The translations under genes were made by a program, and so were the position numbers. DNA of 64,000 nt from Ashinkailepas kermadecensis (taxonomy: Eukaryota > Arthropoda > Thecostraca > Neolepadidae). The notes beneath the pieces were generated by a model that was given only the letters and a program-made list of their open reading frames with translations, ran no database searches and had not been told where the DNA came from. The stretch lies in assembly GCA_034440615.1 (NCBI GenBank), contig JAOTOM010004565.1, positions 62,001-126,000 of the forward strand, written 5' to 3'. This document shows positions 44,681 through 58,480 of the stretch, piece by piece (position 1 is the stretch's first letter; each line of letters begins with the position of its first letter).

Positions 44681-46870
44681 CTTTCAGAGAACCGTCCGCG
44701 CCACTGCACTTAGCAACGCCCCATAGCAACATAATCCTGAACAGTCGCGAGGGACTGGTTTCGATCAAGACTGCGCATCGTTCTAGATCCCCTGACTCAG
44801 TTCGAGAAGGGTGGTTTGTTTGCAGAGAGGTGTAGCTGCAGATTTCGAGCTGATTCACGGTCAGGGTGTCTGCACTACACATGTGAGACGGTGTGAAGGT
44901 TTGTTATAGCTGCCAATTGTTTTTGTTTTGTTGTAAATCTCAACCGTGATTTTGTTAGTGAAAGCATGCAAATCATGGTGCAGACGATCGTGAGTGATCG
45001 CCACAGGCTTTGTCTGTTCGATTGCTCTATGCCTGAAATTGGAGGGACGCTCTTCTTCTGCCAGCCTTGTTGCTAGGGAGTGGCTGGAGTTGTCATATTT
45101 GGCTTCTGGTAATCATCCATCCACGACCCATTTTCCTGCGTTGTTTTTTTTTCCATTGAAGAAAACGCGGGGTAACATATCATTTCAAGTGCACGTGCTC
45201 ACGTGGGTGGGAGACCGTATCAGGAAGGGATATATTTGTCTGCGGCTAAAACCCATCCATACTTTTGTTATGAAGCTATGGTTAATAAAATTGTGAGGAA
45301 CCGGAGGTGATTTAGCATGTCAATGGAACTTGCTCGCCTGATTGGCTAAGCCGTGCCAGGTCTGCCAAATCTGATAAGAGGTGATCGTCATACAGTACCT
45401 TGCGTATATTTTTTTTGTTTAATTTTATTTTTAGTGGAATGTCCCTCGCCCGAAGGATGCCTTCATGCATATTCGCATGGAAGGTTGAGTCTATTCTATC
45501 AAATCAAAAGCCTAATTTTTGTCCTCAATAATTTGAATATTTTCTTCATATACTAGGAACTAAAAACATTGATGAAGTCTACGATACCTTAATCAACGTA
45601 TCATTTTGCGACATTTATTTCCGTCCGAAGGCAATTTATTCAGTCAGCGCCTGAATGAAGCGAAATGTTTTATACCTTTTTGAACAAACAAGATCAAGGC
45701 TGAATTGGTCTCATCTGTCCTGAAAACAGTGCGGGTCTCGTTGCCCTTCGCTCCCTTCCCACGTGAACCCACGAGATAACCGAAAATCCTTGGGAAACTT
45801 TGTCGGCCATGGGACAAGACAACGAGGTTTCGGCCGAGGTAGAAGGCTGAAATATCTTGCGGCGGATTGTCATGTTTCAACTTCATCCAAGCTATTCTCG
45901 CTTACCTCGCTTCGCCGGCGGAGCTAGGGCGTAGCAGCCATATTGATATTACGTTGCGAACAGTGTTTTGACAGCCAAATGTTTGGTGGCACATTTCACC
46001 GACATCACTTCGTACGTCATCGTTTCTGCAATAAAATTAAACCTATAAAGTTTCAGCAGCTTGCTCGGAGTCATGCTCACAGCTGATTAAGCAAATGTTT
46101 ATTATTTATGTTACCATGGTTACCTCGTTCGCTCAGCAAGTATCCAGGATTGGCAGGGTGCAGGGACTCGGGGTCTCAGTCAGGCTGGCGTCTGGAACGG
46201 CAGCCGCTTAATTATCTAAATAAAGCGTTTTTTTTTTGTTGCCAGAGAGCATGTGGAAGGCATCTCATAGGATTCTTCATTGTATAAGATTTAGACGGGG
46301 AAAAATAGCCAATAGGAAAGGCAACAAAAATCGTAGTGTAAGAATGTTCTCCTATTATTGGCTTAAATATGAAGTACATCTTTTCAGAGTTTTTATGGAC
46401 TGAGTTGAGAAGTAGTTGCTGAATTGCTTATGCAATTCGACAATTTAGCGTATTTAAATTTCCAATACCATTTAAGCAGTAAACGTTATTAGTTAATTGG
46501 ACAAGTAAAATACAGACAGCAATGGCGTAAGATGATATATTCCAGGAATGTACACCAACGTTTCAGCTTCATGCCTTCATGAGTACGAATTTATCAGTGA
46601 AAATATCTCAGATTAATTGACGAAAGAAGCCGTGTGTCAAATCGACTGTGCAATGTCATTAGTAACCAATAATGAAACAATATAATCAGCTAACGAAAGT
46701 CCCGACCCAATTTCCCTTTGCTGAAATTTGGCTCCACGGAACCTGGTATTTGAATAGTTGTGGCAGTTTGGGTATACTCGATGCTGGTTAACTGCTTAAC
46801 ACCAGGAACCTGGCACAAATATTTGCTGTCAAGACACAGCAACCTTATGCAGAAGATTATGAGAGGTTTG
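44681..46870. other. unique AT-rich region; candidate minus-strand donor at 45906
   Basis: No coding family recognised. On the minus strand CGAAGCGAG|GTAAGCG (exon end 45906) is a strong donor preceded by a GC-rich stretch with an AATATGGCTGC (YY1-like) motif, resembling a first non-coding exon. An 80-codon minus ORF (45644-45886) lies just inside and has no recognisable domain. Confidence 0.35.
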
Positions 46871-46877
46871 TGGGGGC

Positions 46878-46950
46878 GGGGATTGCTGAGGGGTCAGAGT
46901 GTTGAGCTCTGGATATAAAGGTCCCGGGTTCAGCACTCGCATCACTTGGA
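46878..46950 (+). mobile_element. tRNA-derived SINE-like fragment
   Basis: Contains an A-box-like ggtcagagtgttgagctc and, with normal spacing, a B-box-like ggtcccgggttcagcactcg, as in tRNA-derived SINE heads. The cloverleaf is degenerate, so it is not a tRNA gene. Confidence 0.4.
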
Positions 46951-49900
46951 CATTTTCCAATCCCGCGGCCCACCGACAAAACGATGTGGACGGCGCTATT
47001 AACAGTGTTTGCATGAAGTGCCTGGTGGACAGCCCAATAAATAGGAGGTTTGTGATTCAGGATGTTCTCCAGATCCCAGAGAAATAAGCTCATCGTGGTC
47101 TGCTGTATGATGAACAGTTGTTGCCAGTAAATCGTCTGTACCAGTTAATACCACTGGCATAGTAAACAAAAAACTAGTTATTGCCAACATTTGCAAGCAT
47201 TTTAGAAATTGGGAGTGGGCGGATTCCGCCCCCTAAGATCTCTGCTCCTATTAAAGCTAGAGTTACAAATTTGTCAGGGTAGATGGGTACGGTGGTGATC
47301 TCTTTTGTGCACAAATTCCATGATCTTAGGTCGATATCCTCGAGGTCAAATGAGGTTAAATTTGTTACATTTTGCTTGTTTTGCATGACTTGGCTTGACA
47401 CCATTATGAATCGCTGCGATTTTGTTTAAATGCTCCAAAATGGGCATCATTGATGTTCGGACATGACAAATTATAAAATAAAGATGATAGATGCGGCATT
47501 TGACTTCAGGTCACTTATATAACAGGACTTTTTAAAGTTTAGTTGCCGGCTCCAGTTACCGGAACATGGCCTCCCGCCCGACTGGCCGGGCCGGTAGCCC
47601 GTCGCAATCGGCTTAACGAAAAATGTGCTGAATTGCATGAATGAAACATGGACACGCTTAGGTCCACAATGACAAAAACAGTAGTTTTCAGGATGTTAAG
47701 GGATTAACGTGAAATGACATGAATCGCATCACAGTCATTTGCGTTCATCACAACCATCCAGTTGACCTAGTTTGGTTCCACTGATCTTCCATGGACTTGA
47801 CCTGACTTGACCTCGGTGATCTAACATGACCTTGAAACTATACAGCATAATAATATCCATCAAATAAGTCGCTAGTATTGCCTAATGCTGATATTGCTAG
47901 AACGCTTCGCTTTTGCCAACATACCATAGGTGCAATAGAGCCGATTTGTGTAGTCTGGCGCTGCGAAATGTTTTGAATCTGACGGCCTCCGTCAAAACAG
48001 TCTCTTTCGCCTAGCGTGGAAGGTCCAGCAGTGAGCGAAGCATAAAGGCGGCGTGTGAGTGGCCAGACCCAGTCACTATCGACACGCTCGTGTTGCGTGT
48101 CTCACTTCCAATGAGCTCCGCTGGGTAACGCCAGAAGTTTCAACTATAACCAACATCCACAGCCGGCGAAGGTCGTAAAGTGACGTACACTTGCAGGCTC
48201 CATCACCAACCACACCATTCATGTTGCTATTTTGAGCTGTGCCTGGTGGGGAGGGGAAGTAACTATAACTACACTCTGCTGGAACGGTGTGAAGTACGGC
48301 CAATATAAATATTGCCGCCTCCCTGAGCAGGTTCTGTCAAATAAGAGCGTATTCAGCTGCTTATTTCCAAAGTTGCTTACGGTATGACAACTCAAACTAT
48401 TATAGAAATCAAATTTTATGCGACATTAATTCATCGACTATTGATAGAACAGGCACATTTTTCCAAAAGTAGGAATCACTACAAAGATCGTCATTACACT
48501 GGATGACGCATGGAGCAGCTAGTTCATTGCTTTCACTTTGAACCCTTGAAAGTACGGATTTTTTAACCAAAGGCCTGCCGATAATTCCGAACATCCAGGC
48601 CAAATTATATGTATATTTTTAAAATCTTCTGAACATATCTCCAGCATGCCAAAGAACAGGTGGAAGGGTGCACTATCCTGCAAAACATACTAGCGTGTAA
48701 AAGCATGCATACTGTTCCGGCTAACACCCGGGCTGATAGACTGTACCGCATGACATCCAGAACGGTTAGACTATCCCGCAAGACACCAGCTGCGTGCAGC
48801 TCGGGCAGGACACTTGAAGCGATATTGGCACCGGCACAAAGTGTGATGGGACGGGTAAATAGCAGTCGTCAAACCAACCATGCAGCGAGATTCGTGCTTT
48901 ATTTTTGTTCAATTGTAGCGCATTAATTCATCTCCCTTTGTCACACCAGCTTCTTTCTTCATGTCGTACACGGAAAGGGATATTGTAATGAAAATCGATC
49001 AAATCTAGCGATTTGCGATTCCGACGATCGATTTCGTAAACCAGAGGAAGAGAACGAGAACTTTAACAGAAATTTGCTATTTGCGACCAGACCTCAACGT
49101 GGTGGGAAAGCCAGGACAGGACCACCATGCTGACTATCAATTTCAACCGGTTATCTCGTAGGACAATGAAACAAGTGGTGACTAGGCTCTCTTGTTAGTC
49201 TGTACAAAGTGAAACATTATTTCGGAGCCTAGAAATGTTCCACCGTAATGCAAAAGCTTGATGACTTGTCCACTTCGATTAATATGTGCACCGGAGAGGG
49301 GCGACTGCGTTCATCCATCCTACTTTCCGAAAATATCTGATACACAGGCAGGGATATTGCAATGCAATCCTGTCGCATTGTTGTGTATTGATACGCGCAA
49401 TTCATCCATAAAGCATGTGTGAAATCCGTTGGTAAATATAGGAACTGTGTGGGTGCAAATCCTTAGGAGCTGTGTGGGTTCACCTATCGGCTGCTGGCCG
49501 ATCGCCACCAAGGTTTCGTTGTTGCGGCGGCCCGCTGATCGATCGGTCAACCTCATTGGACACTGACGGCATTGACTTAGGATCGCAAAATTTATACTGC
49601 AGAAAATTTGTCACAGTTGGAATCTCTCCTTCAAATATTGCGCCTTTAGTTTTAGTAGGTTTTGATATATGAAGGGGGAGGCGGAATCCTTTGCTCCATT
49701 CGAGCCGCGCTATATGAGAGACCTTCCGGTGGTCGTGTTAATACGGTTGATTATGCATCGCAGTCGGACAACGGGATGGACACTGGCCATTCCGAGAATG
49801 GCAGCAACAATACGCACTCGCCGCTTATGCGGCTGCCGATTTACGTTTTCCTCCATGCTTATCCAAGGAAGGGATCATGATGTGCGAACACCAAGCGAAA

Positions 49901-52374
49901 GATCATGTCCAGATCTACACGCACACGATCATCGTTTGGCAATCTGCACGATTTTCGTGATGTGATTATGTGCTTCATCAAAAAAATGATTTTCTTGAAT
50001 TATTTATATTTGGCGTAATGTAGGGTGTTCCTATTTAGCTCACCATGTACGTGCTAACGTGTCATTACATATGATTTTGTCAAGCAATGTGCTGGTTTTT
50101 GTTTCATGTCCACAGACCAATTATGGCCAAAATATCAAGGGGCGTGACACCTCGACACCGAAGGCACCGAGGGGATTCCTCGGTAGAAGATGGCGAAATG
50201 CTCCCGTTAGACTAATGTTAAGATTGATATGTGGAAGAAGAAGCCGGCTCATTGTGCATGCACGAGTGATGCTGTGGCACTAGCGTTTTGCCTGCTTTTG
50301 GACGTCCAGTGAACACCGGTGGCCTTTCAGGTAAGGCCAAAGGTCAGTATTATCCAACTGTTGGGTAGTGCAGACAAATGCCACCGAGTGTTGTATCAAA
50401 TCTTTGCAGGCACTAACAAGCACGATACAACCAATAAATTTCAGCCAGCAAATATATTGGAATGTGCTAATTATTTGTTTTTAATGACTCGCTAAGGGTT
50501 CTGCAATGTATTGTGGGTAACTAACATAGCGCGACGTTAAGAGAAGTCATGACATTTGACCTCATTTGATCTCGCAGAAGCTTAATAGACAAAGCGAGGG
50601 TCACCGACGCGTAACCCCCTACAACATCGAGATCACCGTATCTCGTGGTGTGTGTGGCTGAGTGATCGATTGAACTGACCCACCCCGGCCGGGCGGTTGA
50701 GATGTCAGTTCTGATTCACACATCTCTGAAACTATTATCGGTAGACACACACCACTGGCAGGACTCCGGCAGGCATTGTTTTGCTGATAATGTGCTTGAT
50801 AAGGAATACACCTGTGACTTTTGTCCGGGTGAAATTAAAATTTGTATTCATGAAAAAAAGAAGAATTAGTCGACTCTCTTTACGACCCGACTCAACTTTA
50901 GTGAAACGGGTAAAGAAAACGATTTTGGTGAATCATGCACCAGCATGCTTCCAGAAATGACCTGTTTGCTCCATGACCTCAGATGACCTGAGCAAATGCT
51001 AACCAAGATTCGCGAAGGGCGAAACTCCAGCTGAGCAAGATATTGAGGCGATCCTGCCAGCCATTTTATGATTATCATAGCACGGCCGTTTGGAAGCATG
51101 CACACGTCGGATGGTGGGAGTCCGTAGGATGGAGACGTGCAGGACGTGAAAGTGATCGTCTGGATCCGTCTTTGAAGACGTTGTTCTCGCAATATTCCAC
51201 CTATTCTAGAACATAACAACACTGAATCATTTCATATTTATGAACGAAACAGTGAACTGATAATGTTACCATGTAGCGAAACGCAGTGAATAGGTACTTC
51301 ACTTTGCTGCATGCAAGCACACCAGAATGAGTACTATCTCTTCAAGAGAGCCTACACTATGTCTAGCAGCAATCCAGACAAGGATGCCACCTCTCAATGG
51401 ACTTGGTGGGGCATGCTGTACTGCAAGATTCCTGTCACATCCCTCCTGACTGCGCCCGATCGGCGGCCACCGACCCGTCCGGAAGTGAGGCCAAGCTCCA
51501 TCGATCTCACCAAGCCACCGTCCGCACTACCTGCAGCCCTGCTGGGTTCAGACATCACTGCTGCCCAGCCACCGACGGCGACCACCATTTGGTCCGCTGC
51601 AGCGCGAGCTGACACGGAGTCACGCTGTCACGGAGCTGCCAGCCGGCAGACGAAACACAGCCTCACAGCTTCACACAGCCTCACAGCCTCGCATAGTCTC
51701 ACAGCTGTATAGCGCCGGAGCGACCCGCACCAATTGCCAAGCAGACGTCAGGACAGACGCAAGAGCTGGCGTGGAATCAATGAACTGCTACCGGCAACCC
51801 ATGGAAGGCATTCAATATCCGAGTCCGACCGAGGATGATTTCGACGGACTTTTCACGGAGGATGTCCGGGATTGCGATTGAGCAACATGATTACCCCATA
51901 GAGATAGGCGTAAAGCTAATGTTAACATCAGGGTTTTTAGAAACCCAAGGACTGGACGTCTTTATATCCATTCCAAAATATCTTGGCACTTCCTAGAGGC
52001 AGGATGAGATTGTTCTGTTACGACATCCAACAGTGAACTCCAATAGCTCCAGAGCATAGAAGATTAGTCTATGCTTAATTTGCAGATATTCATTTTCCAC
52101 ATCGCACACAACAGCTAATTGCAAAATATGGATCTAATCGCAAATTGCTTAACCACTGAATCCATGGATCGTGTCAGCCACTCCATGAAGCAGCATAGAG
52201 CAACGATCTCGACCGACAGACCACCACGGACGCGTCAGCAGTGCTGACATGATGGCGCCACAACAGTTTCAGAATGTCCACCACAACTTAGCGAGCGGAT
52301 GCCGGAGCCGGCGCCGCCATTCAGGCGGCCGAGGCTCCTCCAGTGGGAAGGCTGCGGCTGACGCCCGGCCTCAT
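46951..52374. other. 5.4 kb intergenic/upstream region, no gene seen
   Basis: Mostly unique, mixed-composition DNA. I found no coding family, tRNA or intact element. A GC-rich patch at 51430-51710 resembles a CpG-rich regulatory region and ends in a cagcctcaca repeat (51655-51710). Confidence 0.35.
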
Positions 52375-52505
52375 ACCGGCGTGTACCTGGGCTCCGCTCG
52401 GGCGGCCGACACCGGGCCACGTACCTGTGTGAGCCTGGGCATGGCTCGGGCGGCCGACACCGGGCCACGTACCTGTGTGTGCCTGGGCATGGCTCTGGCT
52501 GAGAG
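52375..52505 (-). repeat. 48-bp GC-rich repeat, about 2.7 copies
   Basis: Units share gggcggccgacaccgggcca and cgtacctgtgtg. On the minus strand two units carry a strong donor-type sequence, CACACAG|GTACGT, and the third GCCCAG|GTACAC. Confidence 0.8.
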
Positions 52506-53594
52506 GGTCGTGTGTCGCGCTGACGGCACGTCCCGACCACCAGACGCTGTGGGCGGCGGTGTCGGTGGCCGGCCGGCGCGTCTGCCGGCCCGGCTCGTGC
52601 GCACACTCGCCGGTATTGACCGGTCACGGGAGCGGCGACGGCGCCGCTCATGCGCGCCTGGTGACATCTGGTGTCGGCTACCGGAAGCTGGCCATCACGC
52701 GCTCACCGCCCACTCGGCCGGTGGGGAGGGGGTCGCGGGTCACCGGGTCAGGCGATCAGAGGGTCCCGGTGGCAATGCCATTCAGGTGGCGGAGCTTCCT
52801 TCAGATGGATCGCCCACCAAGTGGTCTGCAATTTCGTTTGATCATGATAGCATTCCAGTCCCAAGCGAAGCGCAACAGGACGTCCCAAGCACAGGATCTC
52901 CTTTGGACAGGACCTCATCAGTTCCCTTAAAGAAATACATGTTTGCGATGGTGTTGCGCGAGGGAGGCATCTGTACAACTCGGTCATGATTCACCTCCAC
53001 AGGGAAAACGATAAAATTGCAGGACACATTTATATCCAAAGCGGATATTATAGAAAACATCCTGTCATTTTGAAACCCTGGTCAAAGTACTTCAACCATG
53101 CAGAGAGATGAAAATAAAGCCAAGCAGAGTAGGCTAAATCCAAGAAATGTCTACGAATCTTTTGCAGCGGACAAGCTTTTACGATATGTAGAATGGATAA
53201 ATATGGCTATTTTCAGTTCCAAATTAGTTTTCTTTTAGCACTTAATTGAATAACCACATATTACCGAACAACCTCTTCGCAAGCCCCATCTCAAGTACAG
53301 GAATCGGATAAAAACGGATAAATAATTGTACATACATTTGAGAGTGTTTGAAAACCCTTAAAGTTTGTGAAGCACTGTTGACATGGGGTGAAATAGGTGA
53401 CCACCATTGTACCGTTTGTTCTTGAACTGTTCGACCGAACTGTTGAGCAAGTGGTTTCAACTTTTCACACAATGTCAGTTCGATTTGAGAAACTCTGGCT
53501 ACTATGGGCATCCAGACGATGACCCAACCTTTGCCGAACGTGCCATGTGTTGCAGTCTCCTAGGGCGCAGAACGGCAACGACCGGTGCCTAACA
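52506..53594. other. spacer, no gene seen
   Basis: GC-rich to 52760, then AT-rich. Short ORFs only. Confidence 0.4.
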
Positions 53595-53830
53595 CCAGGT
53601 GTTGAGCGGTAGGCTAAACAAGTTTCTCGATCTGACGGACCAAGCTGTTCGGTCTGAAGAACCAAGTGCTTCGGTCTGGTGGACCAAGTTCCTCGGTCTG
53701 ACGGACAAAGTATTTCGGTCTGGCGGACCAAGTGCTTCGGTCTGGCGGACCAAGTTCCTCGGTTTGACGGACCAAGTATTTCCGTCTGACATACCAAGTT
53801 CCTCAAGCCTCTGTCTAACGGATCAAGGCA
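53595..53830. repeat. 22-bp minisatellite, about 10 copies
   Basis: Unit cggaccaagtgcttcggtctgg with ttcctcggtctga and tatttcggtctgg variants. Confidence 0.9.
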
Positions 53831-55661
53831 CTGGCTAAGAGCTACTGGTGGCTATCTGGATTCGTCAGTGATCATGTACAGGGTAGGAACGCTGAAATAA
53901 TTAAATTGATAATTTATGCTGATAAGGTTGGTGCCAGTGATTGCTTGATTCGCAAATACGAATCATCTGTCTCTTCTCACGGTTCTCTCCGGCTTCTCCT
54001 GGCGTATTCACGTGCTTTCGTTTCCTGGTTCACAGGGAGATAGCAAGGCATCAATGCATTCATATTACCCAGGGTCTGTAGAGACTCATGATCGAAGGTA
54101 CATACAAATAGCTCAATTTGAGCTGCATGAAGACATCAACAAAATGGTGCTCCACAAATCACAATAATGATGAAAGCTCAACATTGACATGCAAAGATGA
54201 GACTCTGTACATAAATTGTGTCTGTCCCAGTACTTTGCCAGCCGATTTAATCACTCGTGCACAAACCATGTCTAGTAGTTAAGCTCATACAGTTTTAACC
54301 CTCACAATGCGGGATAATTTTATATCCCACGCAGTGTGGAGGAAGGGGTCAATTTGATCCACATGCTAACTTTTGTTCTCAGTAAGATAGAGCGATGCGG
54401 CTAAGAGCATGGCGAAGCGACGTCCTCGACCGTTTATAGTAACTTGAAGCATTTTCTGTACCTTTTTTGGTTGACCTTTTATTTCAGGTCAAGCAGATCA
54501 ATGTCTGTGTACATTCCGTCACCAATCTTTGACATGCCACAGTTGTAGGACTCGGACCGTAAAACAAATTCAATTTCGTGCTTCAATTTCGTTCGTTATG
54601 ATGTCACCCACATAAATAACTGTATGGATGCAACGTTTAACGTTGGAGATGTTCTTGTTTCAAGCATGGTATTAGGGAGCTGGGAGAGTAAGCAATCTTA
54701 GTGAGCTCACCAAGGGGTGGGACGTCCCTTCTTGCTCGCGCACGGGGAGGTGCACAGCGCCGCCCCTGCTCACTAGCATGCACAAATTAACGTTTACTCT
54801 GTACTCTCACACGTATACAATTACTAGCGCATATACTGTAGGCTCACTGAAATACAATTGCAAATGTCCACGCTGTACGCTCACTGTCATACAATTACTA
54901 ACGTGCACACCGCACAATGGGTGTACACTCACTGTCGTATACACAGTACACTTACTTGTGTACTCTCAGTGCTCTTGCATCGTGCCTGAACTAATTGCAA
55001 ACTGAACCCGAAAATTATCGAACTGTACAACACCCCGATCATGCGTTGTAGCCTTTTTTAAACAATGAAAAAAATGCGCACCACGTTGCAGAATTCAGAC
55101 AACTGTTGACACGTCATCAAACCAGTGGAACTGTTCCTGGTTCGCGGGGAGCATCTACGTGTGCCCCAATGCGGTGGTCATTTCAACAGCAGGGCCCCTG
55201 CAACAAGCATGCCAAATTGCATTCCACTTGGGGCGCCGCAACACGCGTGGGGCTGCTGCCCGGAACGAGCCCGCTTTAAATGGTTAAAATCGATATGAAT
55301 GCTCATGTTTAATACCTTGATTGTCCTCCGGCACACCAATTGCAGCACTGCATGCAATGGTCTGCAATGCACGTGGCAATTTTCTTGCCAAGTCTCACCG
55401 AGTCCGCTGTAGTCACCAGCAGATATAAGAGGGCTCACAGGAGCGATGCTCCCCCTCCCCCAACGGCCTGAACGGGGACCAAGCTATGTTTTCGTCCACC
55501 TCAAATGGGACTGTAAAATGACCTCAAGAAATCAGCTTGATGGTGCATACCAATGTTTATTACAAAAATATAAAGTTGGGGTGATTGGGACACAAATGAA
55601 CGACCATGAAGAATTTGGTCAGGATCGGCGCAATTGCTCCTAAAAATGAATGAATGAATTC
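53831..55661. other. spacer, no gene seen
   Basis: No recognised coding or RNA gene. A palindromic gggataattttatatccc lies at 54311-54328, and degenerate tacaattac/tactctca words occur at 54790-54975. Confidence 0.4.
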
Positions 55662-56599
55662 GGGTGTTTTCGGAGCGACCCGTACGACAAAGATTATATG
55701 CTGGGTGCGTCACAGATGATGTCATACCCCAGCTATTCTGCGCGTTTTGGTGTTCGCAGCGACCCGGACGATGTAGAATATACGTGACGTCACATATAAT
55801 CTAGGCCGGACGCATATAATCGTTTTCCCGTACTTGGATCAAAATTCAGACAGATATGGCGCAGTAGTTCGGAATGTGAACTTCGCCAGATTGCGTGAGA
55901 GCCAAACATTCTCGATGATTCGAGATTTTTCGATGACATTTCTGGGTACATATCAATCCTTAATGCCTTGATTGTGGTGCGCTACCTGTGAATAAAAAGG
56001 AGTCCGACATACCTAGGCAGGGCGAAATGCAACTGTAAAAGACTACCCATGTATTGTACTATGCGTAAGTCAACATTTCAGCATGAAACTCTAAAACAGA
56101 ATGCCCGCCAACCGCCGTACCAGTGCAGTGGCCGCCCGCCCGCAAGGACGAGCTCTCGTTGAATGGTTGGCGGTTATTTGGGCTTAAGGGCACATCGACT
56201 GTGTTGGCCATACAGTGCACATGATCTCGTGAATTGTGCCATACTCTTTTGTCTGCCTGGGCAGGCCGCAGACTACAGAGTATAGTAGACTCGTTATATA
56301 ATGCAGTATCTCAAAGTGTGGTTGGGCGTCAGGGTCCACCAAATTAGCAGTGAAATTTGATATTAGAGAATTGGAATGGTTCACACAATGTACAGGAGTG
56401 TCGTAGTTCATTTTATCTTTGTACTTGTTAGCTAGTTTTGTAATTGTATGAATGTGTGATTTGTCTTGTCTACACAATTACTGTCGAAAATCTATCGCGA
56501 TTGTAAACAAAAAGATTAACCCGCTGCGAACACCCCGAGAAAAGATTCTACGTGACGTCACGCAGAATATAATGTTCTGCGTCCGCTCCGCAAACACCC
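55662..56599. mobile_element. non-autonomous terminal-inverted-repeat element
   Basis: The left end begins gggtgttttcggagcg and the right end finishes cgctccgcaaacaccc. Subterminal blocks also pair in inverted orientation: gtgttcgcagcg with cgctgcgaacac, and tacgtgacgtcac on both sides. The left terminus is internally duplicated (55662 and about 55744). No transposase ORF is present and I see no clear target-site duplication. Superfamily unassigned. Confidence 0.6.
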
Positions 56600-57035
56600 T
56601 AGGGGTCTCATGACATAAAGTGCTAAAATACACTTTTCCACAGATGGGAACTTGAGTTCATAAAACTATAAAAAGCTGAATGTGGAACGTTTTCCGAAAT
56701 GAAATAAAACTAACTAGATATACATATACAGTTCACTCCGTCAATCCAAAGCCCTACCTCGTCGTCAACTGCATGAGTCCGATGTAACATCAGGGGCGCT
56801 CTTGAAATAGAGCGTTGTATTTTATACTCGTTGAAAATAGCACAGGGGAGACAATGCTTATCACAAACAGCAATTGCAACAAAACAAGACGCATCTTCTG
56901 TTTGGGAAGCGTTTGTAGGGCAGTGACGGATGTGATGCTGGTATGGGTTAATGGCACAGCTGACTATTGGTATCAGATAATTTCTTACAAAATATTGTAG
57001 GAATATATGTTTCGTCGTTGCCAGGCTGCTCGGTG
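56600..57035. other. spacer, no gene seen
   Basis: AT-rich, nothing recognised. Confidence 0.4.
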
Positions 57036-58480
57036 CTCTGGCTCGGACAAATTGCCCAGGGGTCCCCGAAAGATCACGCTATGGCCCCAAAATCTAACCG
57101 GTACCCGAATAAAATCAAGCCGAGACGCCGAAAAAAATCGCAGACATCTCCCAAAGGTAAATCCAGGCCCGGAAAATTGCTCTAGAGTCTCCAAAATCGT
57201 TCCAGAGACCCACAAAATCGCTTAGAACCTCGAGAAAAAAAACGTGCGGAGGGTAAAAAGAATTAGGTCGATTCCCCCCAAAAATCGGGTCGCGGCTCAC
57301 AAGTCGCGCCGGGAAAAGACACCCGGACAAAAAAAAATCAGAAAAGGTCCAACAAAAACGCGTCGAGCGAATACAATTCACATCATGGCCCCTGCAATTG
57401 CCTTCGAAGCCCTGAAGACTCGTGCATGGGCCCGAAATATTGCGCCGGGGCTCCAAAATAATCGCACCGGAGCCCACAAAATCGCACTGGGTGCTTTAAA
57501 ACTTCCCCTAGGGGATTGCAAAAAAAATTACATCGGGGGCCATGGATATATACAGCGGGGCTTGCAAAAATCATATAGGGGCCCGTAAAGAAACATCCGC
57601 GTCCAGATAAAGAAGCAAATACCCCGTAAAAATCGATCCGGGTCTAAACCATCGCTCTAGAGCCCCAAACGTCGCGCCAGAATCCCCAGAATCGCATAAG
57701 GCCCCGAAACAAAAATGCACCTGAACCCAAGCATCGCGCCGAGACTCGGAAAAGTAACACGGACTTAGCAAAAATTCAGAAAAGGTCCAGAAAAAATCGC
57801 GTCGAGCCCAGAAAACTCGCGTCGAGCCCAGAAAACTCGCGTTGGGACCCCGACAGCATCCATCAGGTCCCCGACAACTCGCTTTGGGATCCAGAAAACT
57901 CGGGTCTGGGATAAAAAAAAATCGCACCTGAACCCCGACAAATCACGCCAGAGCCTCCAAAATCACATTGGGCCATACAAATCGCACTGGTGTGCCAATA
58001 ATTCCGTCGTGGGCCTCAACATTCTCGTCTCCGTCTTGGGCTCTAGATAAATCAAACGGTGCCCTGAAAGCCACCGGAAACCCGAAAACCTACCGGAACC
58101 TTCCAAATATCACTGAGTCTCGGAAAACGTCAGGCCTTTGCAATGTACACCGGGGCCCTAAATAACACACTGATAGTCCTCAAAAACACACTGGAAAACG
58201 CCAAAACATGCTGGAATCCTCATAGCATACCATAGCTGTAACGACAGCACAAAGACCTCAAAAACAGGCCGAGTCCCGCAAACAGTAACATGGTCACAAT
58301 ACTCCAACACGGGGCAACAGATGAACACATTGAGGACCTCGAGGGTCTTCGGTCTCTCAAAAGCACCATAAGTCCGCAAAAATAAAGGAGCAAAGGGACA
58401 CGTCGGGTCTCTAAAACACGCTAGGGGACTAGGACACGTCAATAAGCGAAAAACGTGAAAGGGTACAACAAAGAACACCG
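57036..58480. repeat. decayed minisatellite of about 28-33 bp
   Basis: Dozens of strongly diverged copies of a word like ccccaaaatcgc(g/a)cc(g/a)gg or cagaaaactcgcgtc. Only a pair at 57800-57840 is still near-identical. This is the oldest-looking array in the window. Confidence 0.6.

Noticed and set aside
45644..45886. 80-codon minus-strand ORF
   Set aside because: Non-repetitive and reasonably protein-like, but no family resemblance and no joined exon; left as unannotated.
46878..46950. Functional tRNA gene
   Set aside because: A- and B-box-like words are present but the arms do not pair into a cloverleaf; kept as a SINE-like fragment.
52249..52989. 246-codon plus-strand ORF
   Set aside because: Composition-driven ORF over the 48-bp GC-rich repeat; no recognisable domain.
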